From NCBI GenBank assembly GCA_025716815.1, contig JAIXMN010000003.1, forward strand, positions 1,054,001 through 1,118,000: a DNA stretch of 64,000 bases. The letters are read 5' to 3'. This DNA is from Dichotomocladium elegans (Eukaryota; Mucoromycota; Mucoromycetes; Mucorales; Lichtheimiaceae). Within the stretch, counting starts at the first letter, position 1, and every line of letters starts with the position of its first letter. The notes under the pieces were generated by a model that was not told the origin of the DNA, did not search any database, and saw only the letters and a program-made list of their open reading frames with translations. The position numbers and the translations under genes were made by a program. This document shows positions 48,501 to 60,388 of the stretch, piece by piece.

Positions 48501-51500
48501 TGTTGCATGATCTGATTCATATAAATATCTTCATTCGCTGCGCCAGTGCGCACCAGTCGAATCATAGCCAGACAATGAAGAAAGAGCATCATCTGCGTGT
48601 GACGATGGGATGGCTGCATATCTGCCAGCTGAGCATAATCATGTCCAATCCTTACAGCGGCTTGGTCGTAGCCGTATATTACAAAGACAATGACCTTCAG
48701 AGCAAAATACCAGAACCTAGGCAGCCCTGAATCCGGGCTTTTCTCATATATCTCTTTGATGAAAGCCTCTTCCTGGAAAGACTTATCGTCCAGTAGCTTA
48801 TCCTCGGTAAGGTATGTCTTTCCTTGAAAAGCAAGGACGGTCCGAATGATCGAGGTAACAAGTATGGATGCTCCAAGAGACTCATCCCATCTACCCGATC
48901 ACCTGGAAATTAGCATATGTTTGCCATAGATATGTCTGGATTGCATCTTATTACCTGTCCACTTCTTCCAAACAGCATTTTGCTTCACGCAAGGTGTCTG
49001 ATAGATGCTCGCCACAGAATAGCATACCAACAACGATATGCAAGTGACAGAACGTCGCATATGTCCTATCTCCGCCGAGCAAGCTCTGTTTCAAAGATTG
49101 CCGAAACATGGGAAGAGAGTCACGATAGTGATTTTTCCATGTACTAAGAAATGCTCCGTACAGATACCGAGCACGAGCAGCTTCGGTATTGGTGCCACAG
49201 TTTTCGCACATCAACACACCGACTGCCCCCATCCGCTCGCCAAAGTCGTAGGCTCTGAACAGCTGCATGGCAGCAATACCAAAGTAAACGAATCCAACAC
49301 CGGTCGTGGGAGACGTGCCGTGCTGAAGTGTCATGACCACCAATCGAGACCCAATGGATAAGATTGCTCTGGGATCGTTCATCCAATAGGCCCATAGACA
49401 TCTGTTCCATATGCATTAGCTCTAGCCGCGTATCAAACAAAGTAATAATAAACTCGACTTACAACTCTTCCAAGATCACCAGCCTGGTTCGAATCAGCCG
49501 ACTATCGCATACAGGAAGATCCGGGAGTTTGTCAAGACCAACGCGCAAGACCTCGTTTCGAGTCGCTTCATAAAGCCGCTCAAGTTCGTCACTCGACAAA
49601 TCGAGTGCGATATCCTCAACGCCAAGCTCCGCAAGACAGTTGAGGAGAATCAACGACTTGTTCTCGTGTCCCCTGCGCGAGAAGTGATACCGATGAAGGA
49701 TGCGATAAGCTGCAGCCCGATCGATAGCCGAATTGGCGTTCTTGATGATGGTGTTGATATAATCCGTGGTTGCGTCGTTTCCGAGGAACCAGCTAATTTC
49801 GGCTAATCGCGTATAGAGATGCAACGTTTCCTGGTATTCACTATCATCACCGTCTATCCATGGGTTTGCATCGAGCAGTTCGCACGCGTTCAGGTAATAT
49901 GAGTAGGCCAAGTTGTGTGCTCCAGAGCCATAGGCCTTATTACCGGCCTGAATGAGCAATGCACGATGCTTTTGCTTCTTCTCCAGCGGCTTGATCAAGC
50001 GCATGGCTGTTTTGATGTGGTCAGCAACCCAAAAGGTATCCACATCAGACTTGTTGAGGAAATAAGACGCAATTTTAAAGTGGATCAAATCGCGCTTTTC
50101 AGGCAAGGCAAGCATCTGGGCTGCTTGCGATATGCGATCGTGACTAAAGCCGAATTCGTCGTGCGAAAGAGCCTCGATGAAACCCTGCTGGAGAGCAGAG
50201 TGAAGACCGTTGATGGCGTCATGTCGACGGGTCATACCAAGTACTCCTTCTTTGCATGGCGACGACGATAGTTGCGATGAATCCTCTTCAGCTTCCTCCT
50301 CGCTATCCGCCTCGCTCGTGTCATTATCGCATTCCATCATCAAGTGCCGCACCGTATTGAACGAGAAGTTGTTGCCGATAAAGGATGCCCATTTCAAGAA
50401 GTTGCGGCCGTCTGGCGGAAGCTCCTTGATCCGCCGCACAAGAAAATTGACGTCGATATCTGTATTCTTCTCGCCCATTTCGCCAAGGAGCGCCTTCTCG
50501 ATCTCCTGTAGATTGTACTCCCACCGTCCTTGTTCCCAGGTGAAGAAAAGAAGGCCTTTCTTTTCGAGCGTGGAAAGTAGCTGACATGCGTAGAAAGGGT
50601 TCCCGCTCGTCTTCTTGTGAATGAAATCCACGAGGGGGGCTAACAGCACATTATCGATTTCTGCATGACGGTGCATCGATGTTCGAACTAGATCCATGAG
50701 CGCAGTTTGGTCCAAGTTCTCGAGTTTCACATAGCTAACAGTCCTATCTTCATTTTCAAGAAGCCTTGACACAAATTCGGAAACTTCCGATCGCCGATAA
50801 GTGAGGATGACAAGAAAGTTCAACCGCGCTGAAATGAGCGAGTCTAGAAGCTCAATGGACGCCTCGTCTAATTATTGATATGCATTTGTTTAGTTGTTAC
50901 ATCGATCGAGTGTAACGTTACACATACCAGCCTGGTGGAGATCTTCCAGAAACTATCAATAGAACATTTGCAGAAATGTCAATCCCTGTGTTACTACCAG
51001 CCCCTATCCTCCCTCGCCCCAACTTACCAGCGTCACGAATTTGAATCGCACCATCACCTCGAAAATTTCAGTAAATGCAGAGTGGAATCGTAGCTTTATC
51101 TCACTACCGCTGATGTCGCAATCATGGCTGATCTTTGTGGGCGTAACGCCTCGCAGGAGAATTCGTATTTCAGGTACATTGTCGAGCAGGAGCGTTGGTA
51201 ACTGCATTACAGCGTGATCTCCTAGCTGCTCTTTCAGCATCCGAGTGAATCGTTCTATCTCTGACTTGGGCTCGTTTAGGATATTCTTTAGAAAGATGCT
51301 TAGGCACCGCAGGATGCATCCATAGGGTGTTGGATTGCGTCGATCGAACTTTGCGGTAGCTATATATCCATATTCTCGCGCCACTTGTTGGATGTAGCGC
51401 ACAAGCGTAGATTTTCCTAGTGCAGAATATGGGGTTGATTGGATGGTTTATGCGGACTATAGGAAAAGTACTACATACCAACGCCTGCTTTCCCATAGAT

Positions 51501-53077
51501 TGCAACCATTTCAGTTGGTCGTCTACCAATCTTTCCATTAAGTTGAGTGCTGCTGCTCCTGCTCTTAAACAGCTGCAGGCCATTGTTCTTTTTGTGGCTA
51601 TCGGAGTTCACGGGAGTTCTGAAGGAGTCGATCGATGAATTCCCGATACGAGAGCGACGCAAAATCGTCTGCCCGTAATGTTGAGCAGTGCGTCGAATGA
51701 TCATGTTGATTGCTTCAATCTCTTTATCGCGCCCGAAGCAAGAGTTTGGAAGAGTAAATACACTTGCAATATCGTCTCTTCCTAATGGAAAAGATATGCT
51801 TGTCTAGATGCCAAATATTCGTCAGCACGATGGTTTAAGACACAAAAAATTAGCCATACTCCTTTCCGTAGCTGGCGTTGGCATTCTTTTAGATCTTCTC
51901 GTAGGCCATGGGCGCTGGAATATCGTTCATCCGGGGACTAATTATGGTTTGGTTATGGGTCGAGTGAACTTGGGATTACTTTTTTGTTGTTGTACCTTGC
52001 TAGTAAGTTTTTCGATAATGGCGGATATAATAACAGGAACATCCGATCGGACTTGATGTAAAGGAGGAGTTTTTCGGTTTAAGACGCTATGGACAATTTC
52101 CATTGGGCTGCTAAAAGCGAAAGGCATGGACTGGGTAAGGACGACGAAGAAGGTGATGCCAAGACTATAGAGGTCAGTGCGATGATCGGGGTGAAAAGTA
52201 GTTCTTCCCGTTTGTTCTGGTGACATGTACGTCAGCATCTGCCAGAAATTGGTTGCTCCGTTCCGATGAACAGTCTTGCGCCACCCCTCCGAAGTCAGAT
52301 TAGCCTCGAGACTCCGTGCCCCCGATCCGAAGTTCCATATCTTCACAGTATCCTTTTCAGGCCATACAAATGCATTCAGCTTGACTTCGCCATGGACAAC
52401 TAATAGAGTATTCAGTATCAATGGAGTTCGCCACACCTCAACCATCCTCCGCATACTTTGATGTTTGTGCAATAATTCGAGGCAGCCACAGCATTGGATG
52501 GCAAAATCGAGAAAGGTATTGATGTCAAGGTAAGGCGGCCGTCGTTTGTTTGAGGTCATTATCGTCGATTGGTCTTGAGGTGTAGATGGCGATGCGGCAG
52601 AAGGGTGATATTTCTCGAGAATGTTGGTGCCTTTGGGATGAATTTTGATCAATTTCTATAGATACGCAGGTGTCGTTGCCTTACCATAATCAGCAAAGAT
52701 GAGTGCAATGAGTCCATTGCCGAGTGAAAGCTTTTCAAGAGGTTGACAGAGTAGCTGCTTCGCGTCGGCGCTCCGGTAAAGTCGTTTTACAATATGGTAC
52801 TCGCGTTCCAACTGAACCGTATGGTACGATAATTTCGCCACTACCGGAATCTTGTCTCTATTCCTAAGCGAACGATGCATGAGGCAATGTCTTTCTCTGA
52901 GCCAGGATGGTGGCCACACCAACATTATTCTCCTTTGATTTCGAGGGACGCCAATTACCTTTGGCCGTACGCAATGGCAACATTGTCTACACCTTCCAAA
53001 AGTTTAGGAACCTCAAAAGTGTAGCCGACGATCTTTGTAATCTCAAGATCGTAACTATAGAGCGTCGTTGCAACCAT
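45507..53077 (-). CDS. Group-X-type hybrid histidine kinase
   Basis: A cytosolic sensor kinase feeding a His-Asp phosphorelay, of the same plan as Candida Chk1 and S. pombe Mak2/Mak3. The start is taken at 53077 (MVATTLYSYDLEITKIVGYT). Order: a Ser/Thr-kinase-like domain (about 52925-51942), whose loop reads HGEVKLN and whose DFG is NFG, so it is probably inactive; an AAA-type ATPase with Walker A GKAGVGKST split by an intron near 51420-51480; a long helical TPR-like region (50823-48150); a GAF domain (about 47940-47440); HisKA with FLANMSHELRTPFSGFYGM; HATPase with NLVGNAIKFTHEGG, DTGIGIEPEQQQNLFEPFSQ and GGTGLGLS; and a receiver with AEDN, FFDHHMPKCDG (phospho-acceptor Asp), ALTAD and YLTKPL. 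The frame ends at 45507. No membrane segment seen. Likely signals to an Hpt protein such as Ypd1 and to stress MAPK. Confidence 0.93.
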
Positions 53078-54162
53078 GGCAATGAATGCCAACACAACAG
53101 GATTAAGTATATATATAAAGCGGATATGCCCAGATAATGGCGGAAGGGCTTGAAATAGGGGAAGAGCGAGAGGGCCGATATAGTGCTTTTGCCTCCAAAC
53201 AATAGCCGACGAAAAACGAATTGCCGAGCTGTGCAGAAAACAACTTGATTTGGGCTGTTCTTGGGACGCCGATCTCCGATTCAAATGGAATAGCAATATG
53301 AATCTACCCGATGATCGATTTCTATTAGTTTCGTTTCAGCAGAGAAACAGGTACTCGACATACAATATAATAACCAGTGGGGGATTTGGTAACTTCACAG
53401 AGCTACTGCGCCGTTTAACGTCTAATGCATGCAGTGTCTGACGTTACTCCCTCCCCCCTAAGCAAAAAAGCAGAATTCAGAATCCTTGAACAATTACAGC
53501 TTCAGACCTGAAGTCTTTAGAGCAAACGTCACCTCTACCCCGCAGACTGTGACGGCCATGCATTTGCAAAATACAACGGTTGCGTTTCAGGCAGCAGGTT
53601 GAATCCCGTGCAGCACGCAACTCAATCCGTTAGCGTCAGCTGCGTATTTGCGCTAATGATCTGCTTTGATGCGACATCGACCTCATGTACCAGCCACTGA
53701 ACGGGAAGCACAGAAAGAATGTCGCTGTATCGGCCTGTGTATGAGTAAGTCGATGGTAGACGGGTGAAAAAGTTGGGCACGCTGTATGATGATGGGAGGT
53801 GACCAATCACTGGAACAAAACTGTGGAACACGATGGAACAGGGGGAGGAGGTGAAGCGTTCGTGGGACATTTTAGTCCCGCCATCGGCGTATTTTCCGCC
53901 CTGCATGATGTCCCACCGTCATAGCCCATATGCAACCATGGACAAACCGTCGTGGGAAACTTGATATAGCTCTATAAATGGCAATAATAGGTTAAAGAGG
54001 TAGTTAAAAAGTGGTAAATACCATCCAAAACTTCCTTCTTGGAATTTGATTGGTGCCATAGCGATTCTTTTTTGGGCATTCGGAGTACGTATCCCATCCT
54101 CGTTTTTGCCGGGTTGCTGAGCCCTATCTCGACCCACCATCGTGTTTCTTTCTGCTCCATTG
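53078..54162. other. Divergent upstream region of two kinase genes
   Basis: 1.09 kb between the starts of the hybrid histidine kinase (minus) and the pseudokinase (plus). A minus-strand frame (53622-53906, ending VASKQIISANTQLTLTD) and one at 53919-54140 have no family. The bases are also open in other frames. I treat the interval as regulatory or leader DNA, with a possible short unknown gene. Confidence 0.45.
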
Positions 54163-55811
54163 ATGGATGATAACGAAATCGAGCCATTGTACTTTCAGCA
54201 GATCCATAACGAATTTTCAAGAAACACAGGCGATGCCATTGCTCGTATAATCGAAAAATGTCCTCACGAATTTGGACTTGATAAGTTGATCCCGGTCGAT
54301 CCGACATGTATGACCAATTTCCCTGAGCAGCTAGCCCAACTTTATCAAGGAGTGTCGAAATATTGCAACGAAGCCTCTATAATGTTCGATTACGAATGGG
54401 TATATAATATGCTGCGTGCGCGTTTCTTTTTTTTTTCGCTTGTGGTACCTCAAACTAATATACGCATATGGATATTTTTTTTTATCATCAGCATTGGGCC
54501 TTGATTTGGCGTCGGCAGCTGTCGTATAAACTGCTGGCTGAAAAGTATGGGAAAGAACGGGTGGTGATGTCGGCCCACGAAAGGGCACGCAAGGCAATAG
54601 CTCAGATATACAGGGACAAGCTGGATCCGTACATGCAGTGGTTCCCATGGACCTGGTTTTCAAATATGCAGTTCATCGGCGCGGGCGGATTCTCCGCAGT
54701 TTATGCTGCTGTGATGACACAACCATATGATCTGGCACCGGTGCAAAGAGCGTTGAAGGTGGTGGACGAAAAGATATTAAACGAGGTAGTGGGTTTTGCT
54801 GAGATTGGCCATCGAGGATCGGATGAAATCTCATTGGAAAGGGGAACGATGACCTAGGTTTCTGTGCAGTCGAAGGCGTTCTTGCCACTGCTCTTCCAGG
54901 GCCTGACAGTGTGTGAGACGACGGGGGACTTGATGATGGTAATGAAACTGAGCAATGATGGGAACCTCGAAGACCATATGCGGCGGCTGCCGCTCGGTGA
55001 CCTAGACATGAAAACTATCACCGGCACGATTCTGCGACTTGCCGCTAATCTCGCAGACCTGCATAAGGCAGGAATGTGTCACCGCAACGTTCATCCACGC
55101 AACATTGTGTGCACGGACAGTGACTATTTTCTTGTGGACTATCGCTTCTCAACGCCGTCGAAGGAATCGTCCTCGGTGACAGCACTCACCAATGCTGCAT
55201 ATGGGCAGCTCCCTTACATTGCGCCCGAGGTGCGGCAGGGCATATACACCGAAAAATCAGACATTTATAGCCTGGGGATCATCATTTGGCAGCTGGTCAG
55301 CAAAGTGATCTTCCCATCCCCAGATATGCTGCTGGACAGGGACCGTTGTCACGATGATAATGTGTATCGCATTGATAAAATACCAGGACTACCTGAATGG
55401 TACGAGCGGCTGTACGTGGCTTGTATGGAACCTCTGCCAGAGAATCGACCCGATGCAGCAGAGATATGTGCATCTTTGCAGCCCATATACGATGGCATTC
55501 ACTGCCCGACCCCGCTGAGCCCTCAAGTTACCGAATACATTATTGCTCGGCGCGCCGAGGCTGCTGATCACCAGCGCACCTACATCAAAATCAAGGGTGC
55601 GGCATCCACGTCCAGCACCACCCGCTTATATACCCTGTCCAGTCTCCCAAGCACATCTCATTTGTTCTCACTCCCGTTCACGCACCTTAGATTCTCGGCC
55701 GTCTGGCAATCGGTCTCATCCACTGCATCTTCTCTTCCAGCATCACCTTCTCTATCAGAGTTCTTCTTCACGGACATCGACATAGCTACCCCAAATTATC
55801 CATCTTTATAA
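54163..55811 (+). CDS. Predicted protein pseudokinase
   Basis: A kinase-fold protein of 490 residues; exons 54163-54399, 54492-54785 and 54870-55811 join in phase. An N-terminal region of about 170 residues (MDDNEIEPLYFQQIHNEFSR, later SAHERARKAIAQIYRDKLDP) precedes the fold. The Gly-rich loop IGAGGFSAVYAAV and the lysine of RALKVVDE are present. The catalytic loop reads CHRNVHPRNIV, so the catalytic Asp of HRD is Asn. The DFG position reads VDYRFS; the first Asp is kept but Phe-Gly is lost. APE (IAPEVRQGIY) and SDIYSLGIIIWQL are normal. These changes predict weak or no phosphotransfer and a scaffold or allosteric role. The fold resembles the TKL/Sel1-associated kinases expanded in Mucoromycota. 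The C-terminal 90 residues are Ser-rich and disordered. It is divergent from the hybrid histidine kinase gene, which may reflect joint control. Confidence 0.85.
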
Positions 55812-57090
55812 AATAAAATAAAAACAAACAAACAAATTTTTCGGTTTAGTTCCGTTAGGTCGTGTATGTGTGTGACATCCACGTCATTTCTTGTTGTTTC
55901 TTGTGTATGTTTGATGAGATTTAAGAAGTAAAGGAGGAGGTGGAGAATGTGCATAGTAAGCTCGCTGCTCATGCGTGTACGTAGATGCGTGCGTGCATGT
56001 CACTAATAAGACAAACAGTTGTTCCGTCGAGCTGTTTTCCAACGACCGAGGTGATCGTCAATCAAGTAAATGCAACCTGAACTTTAATTTTGCTAAAGCG
56101 CGGTTTTCCCTTATCGATGAGAGCACAAAACCAAAAAAAAAAAGCCTCACTTGGGAAATGCCACCGCGCAAGACCATGGGCTTAGCTTAAAAGGCCTGAT
56201 AGAAAGGGTTTCAGAGACATGAGGGCGTGGCGATGGGGCGGAAAGAGGCAATCTGTCTGTCGATATGGATTGTATTATTTTTTTTCTTGAAGGTCATCGA
56301 AGATGTCAGATGATATTAGGACTGCATAGGCTACAGTACTGTATCTGTATAGTACCAATCGTGCTGTGTATATAGGAGGGTTTACAGATATATATGGAGC
56401 TCTCGGACTGATATATAGGCCGTGGATCAGGATAGGTCTCACTCGAAAATGTATGAGCATCGCAAGCAAATTGACTTGGGTCGGTGTCCAATGAAGTCTT
56501 CCATCCTTAAAAAGAGGACAGTCAATTGATCTGTTAATCATCATCGGTTTCTCTGCTTCTCCTCCTCCCCCGCATAGATAACAAGAGCTGTTTTTACCCC
56601 TCTCTGTCGTTGGCGTTTGATGGCTTTTCGATGTAACTGAAAGCATGACCCGATGTCCCGGGATGTTAACGCATTCCTCCTTTTTTTTTGTAGTCTTTCT
56701 GTTATGAAAACAAATATTGTTGGGTATTTTATAATAGATATATATATATATACTTTGAAGAAGGAGGATATTGATGGCAAAACTACGGTCGAATAAATAA
56801 TAATGCTAGTTCGTGAAGATTTTCGTTGCGTGTGTGTGTATGTGTGTAAAATGCAATTTTGAGATGTCTGTGATTAATGTACTGGGTTTCTGATAGATTA
56901 CGTGTATCCTAGAGCGCGCAAAAACTGCGGGGAAAACAGAAAGGGGGAGCCTTGTTCAGCTTTCTATCAAAACAGGGCAATGCAGCTGCAGTCAAGAGGA
57001 GGGAGACGTGGGGAGCAGTTCAGGCGGAAACAAAGGGAGGATAGCGTAATACGACAATGTTACGCTGTTTTGTGTGTGTATGCAACTGTT
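55812..57090. other. Long intergenic region, no gene seen
   Basis: 1.28 kb between the stops of the pseudokinase (plus) and the unknown gene at 57091 (minus). It contains TA- and TG-rich tracts (for example 56740-56755 and 56828-56846) and overlapping frames on both strands, the largest 123 codons at 56275-56646 on the minus strand, none with a domain. Confidence 0.5.
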
Positions 57091-57958
57091 TCACGGATAG
57101 TAAAGATCGTCGGTGTCGTATCCCATGTCGCAAGCCTGTTGTTTCATGTATATGTACATTTTGTATTGGAGCTCTAAAAGGGGAGAGTCCTTGATGATCC
57201 CGGTACTCGCAACCTCTGCGATGTAGGATTGCACACCAACGATGAGGTCTAGTAAGGCATCATTGTTGTATGACTCGTCACTCGCAACACTTTGCGTATC
57301 GTCCTCCTGTTCCGGCATCATGGCAATATCCACCTGTTGGTGTTCACCTTGTAAGCAATAATGTCCGTTGCGGAAATGGTAATAATCTTGTAGATCAGCC
57401 GACAGTCGGACGGCCTCCATAGCACGGTCATAGCCATCGAAATAGTCGGCCTCATTCCGACAGCTCGCGGAATCTTGCATGTAGACGTCTTGATCGCGAA
57501 TGAATTCCATGCTGTTGAAGGTTTGACTGTCAGCAAGAAGAAAATAGCAGAAGAAAAAGGATATGCTGTAGGTGTCAAAGATATAGTTTATAAAGATTTA
57601 CTCAGAAGAAAAGCCAAAGGAGGTGGGGGGCAATAAGGGGGGCTCTTTCGAACCAGAAATGCACTTATATATATATTGTTTCCAGAGAAACATTCGCTAT
57701 TTACCAACCAGCAAAGGAATTCAAATGAACATGCACCCGGACCCCTTTCCTCTGCACCACAAAAAGGTGGCAACTGACCTCAGTAGTGGACCTTGAAACG
57801 ACATCATCCTGCGTGCTCCGTTCCTCCCGATCAGCAGACCAATTGACAAAATATGCGTCGGGTCGGTTGAGGGGGGAAGAGAATCTATTGCTCGGTGTTT
57901 CGGTTCCGGAACACTCATCGCGCCCCGAAAAGAAATACGCCCAAGTAGTCTCGTCCAT
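57091..57958 (-). CDS. Small acidic protein of unknown function
   Basis: I propose two exons. The first starts at 57958 (MDETTWAYFFSGRDECSG, then NRPDAYFVNWSADREERS) and ends at a GT donor near 57780. The second runs from an AG acceptor just before 57512 (HFRNGHYCLQGEHQQVD, DTQSVASDESYNNDALLDLI, YKMYIYMKQQACDMGYDTDD) to the stop at 57091. The product of about 190-200 residues is acidic, rich in Asp, Tyr and Ser, with a helical C-terminal third. No domain is recognised. The second exon also opens with its own ATG at 57510, so a 139-residue single-exon gene is the alternative. Composition is unlike the random frames nearby, which supports a real gene. Confidence 0.5.
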
Positions 57959-58814
57959 GTTAACCTATATTTATCGTTGTCATAACGACAATCTCGAGCG
58001 TTTTTTTCGCTAAGAGCGTCTCCTTGATAAGGGCGGAGAAGGAAACCGTTCTTGCATAGAAGCTACCGAAATGCACATTATTTACCCTGTTCCCTTTCTC
58101 ACTCCCTTGCTATGTGTAAATTCGAGGGTACCTGCATCTGCGCGAACAAAAAAAAAAAAGTAACATGTACCTGTATTACTCTTTACGCTCGCCGCTATCA
58201 TTACTGCCCGGCTGGCTGTGACTTCCATCGGGCAACCATACAGCAATCCGATCCAATCATTCTCTACGCAAAGCCTGGTGGGCATGGGCTTTTTTTTTCA
58301 GCATAGGGTTGCAACGTAGAGTACGTACATGGCGCCCCGCCAAGTTCTGAAGAAAAGCAAGTTCCCAAAAATAGAAGCTGCCGCTTTTTGCCCCAAAACC
58401 CTTTGCTATGTGCAAGTGGGAAATTTTGGCAAATCCCATTTGTGTAAATTCTCTTGTTATGAAGATAGCCAAGGTCAGGCTGCTGCTGATCGAACGTGGC
58501 TATTCTGAATTTGCGTTTTGTATTGTCGTCGAAAAAAGGTGTCCTCCTCCTTTCTTCACCCCGCTCTTGTTTTTTTTTTGATCCATAAACTATCTTGCGT
58601 AGTATATATTCTTCAAGGAGAAGTTCGGATACTCGCATTCCGATGAAAAGGGCGAGTTCAGTGTCAAGCCGTACGTAGAACAAACACTAATCATGCCAGA
58701 CCCATACTTTTTTTCAAGCAATACACTATTTTCCAAAATCAAAGTTGCATCCTGCCAGTTCTGAAGTCGCAGAGTCGTAAAAATAAAGTCGCATGTAGCC
58801 TATCTTCTTTACGC
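57959..58814. other. Intergenic region with one unassigned frame
   Basis: A minus-strand frame of 139 codons (58264-58683) starts MFYVRLDTELALFIGMRVSE and has a basic centre (GSKKKQERGEERRRTP). It shows no family and ends in low-complexity T-rich DNA. It may be a diverged relic; I do not call it a gene. Confidence 0.35.
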
Positions 58815-59540
58815 GTGATGACAAATCGAATGTCGCACAAGAAAAAGCTTTCTCTTTTACATTCTGAAACGAGCAATCTATTTTTCTACGATGGCCAAGA
58901 CCATGTCGTTGATGAGGTAATGTATTCTCTGCAGTCTGTTTATTCTCGCACTGAAAATCTGCGTAGCATTCCTTGCAAAGATAACGCTGAGCACATTCCC
59001 AAGCGAAAGGATGCAGACCTTTGGATGAAAGAAGAAGGGATCAAGCGCAGGTACGCAGCGTACACTGACCAAGACAAGGTCAGATTTTTCAAACGGATGT
59101 TTGAGAAAATCTCGAGTGCATCAGCTGCTAGGACTCTATATTCGTTCAGCCCAGCGATGGGCATTACAGTACGAGAAGGACCCTGACAGCATCTTTAAGA
59201 AATCTAACGCGAGGGGTCGTTCGCGTATTCTCAATAAAGAGCGTTACTTTAGAATGCATTGATGAGAATCCATCGATTTTTCCAGAGTAGCTGATGGAGC
59301 AACTGCTTCAAAGATTTATGAGAAACGAATGCAACTTGTCACCGGAAATGGCTCAATCTCAGTCTGTAGACAGGAATAGTACTGCGAAAATCCAAGAGCG
59401 CCTTGACTGGGTGGGCTGACGGGACAGGACCGACATTGGCTTTAGAGAAGACTGCATTTCCCTTGACGATTCTGACTTCCATGTTAATATGAAACGCAGC
59501 ATGACATGGTCCAAGAAGGGACTTTTGCAAGTCTTTTAAT
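58815..59540 (+). pseudogene. Dead IS630/Tc1-like DDE transposase
   Basis: The first frame (to 59186) contains KRRYAAYTDQDKVRFFKRMF and KISSASAARTLY, the helix-turn-helix start typical of the IS630/Tc1-mariner transposases common in Mucoromycota. Downstream, in changing frames with stops, are NLSPEMAQSQSV-like text, KIQERLDWV, and then the DDE-domain block CISLDDSDFHVNMKRSMTW followed by SKKG, where the catalytic Asp stands before the FHxNMKR sequence. The C-terminal catalytic residue is missing, as are the inverted repeats, as far as I can see. Frameshifts near 59186 and a TGA within the RLDWVG segment show it is not active. Confidence 0.75.
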
Positions 59541-59572
59541 ATTCCGGATCCTCTGTAGTTAACGATATCAGC

Positions 59573-59755
59573 CTAACTCAAGTGCCTCGAAAGGAGAGGA
59601 TATGGGCTTTGGGGTGGAATCGTGATTTGGCTGTATCCGCGTAGATCTCCCATCATGGCTTCGTCGAGGTGCTTTTGTTGGTCTGCTTCAGCCGCTGGGT
59701 GTTGTCGTTGGTCCGTCGTCGTCCCTCCTCGTTCGTTTCCTCCCTCTTCTGCCAT
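59573..59755 (-). CDS. Small hypothetical ORF, possibly a first exon
   Basis: Sixty codons starting MAEEGGNERGGTTTDQRQHP, rich in Gln, Gly and charged residues, with the helix-like phrase AEADQQKHLDEAMMGDLRGY. It could be a short disordered protein or the first exon of a longer gene whose later exons I could not find. No domain. Confidence 0.3.
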   Translation of the reverse strand: MAEEGGNERGGTTTDQRQHPAAEADQQKHLDEAMMGDLRGYSQITIPPQSPYPLLSRHLS

Positions 59756-60388
59756 TGTTGCTGCAATGTCGCAGCTAGCTACCTTTGGGATAAGTTAAAA
59801 AGTAAGAAGGGGGGCTGATATTTTCTATTGACTAGCGAGTATGCATGCGACATTTTTGAAAATAAAGTATGAAGGGGTCACCTTGGGCATCCTTGAGCAG
59901 TCAATTAGTTAGGTAATCGATGCATATTGCGCCACTCAGAATGCCGAGAAAATCTCCTAGTCCCCAATTAAACAGCTTGGGTCGCAAATTCATACCAGAT
60001 GGGAGGTATGTACGTAGATGCTAAATAGCCGGATAAAAAACGCAGATCATTGAAAAGGTTACATATCATTGTTGGCAGTCGTTTTAGGACATTTGTCGTA
60101 ACGTGTAAGGCTCTGCTAGACAGACCATTTCGAAACACGTCTTTTCTTTGATTTATTATCGTTGTACATCAAGCGTTCGGGTGGAAGACGAAGATAAAGT
60201 CTGTAGGACCGGAATGTGACGCGGGGTGCCGGAAGAAAGGCCACACAGATCGTGAGTTGGGGAGCGTCCGGCTACGGAGTCACCCAGAAAAAAGAAGACG
60301 TATGTTGGGGGTAGGGAGGAATCCTGTGCTGCGATGGTTAAATATATGTGTTTATATGGTTGATGATGGTGGTGGTGATGGTGCGGTT
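59756..60388. other. Intergenic region, no gene seen
   Basis: Holds the 3' flank of the four-helix membrane protein gene and AT-rich spacer. A minus frame at 60156-60554 contains a run of histidines from a GGT/GAT-type repeat (about 60358-60385) and overlaps the true last exon; I reject it as a gene. Confidence 0.45.
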
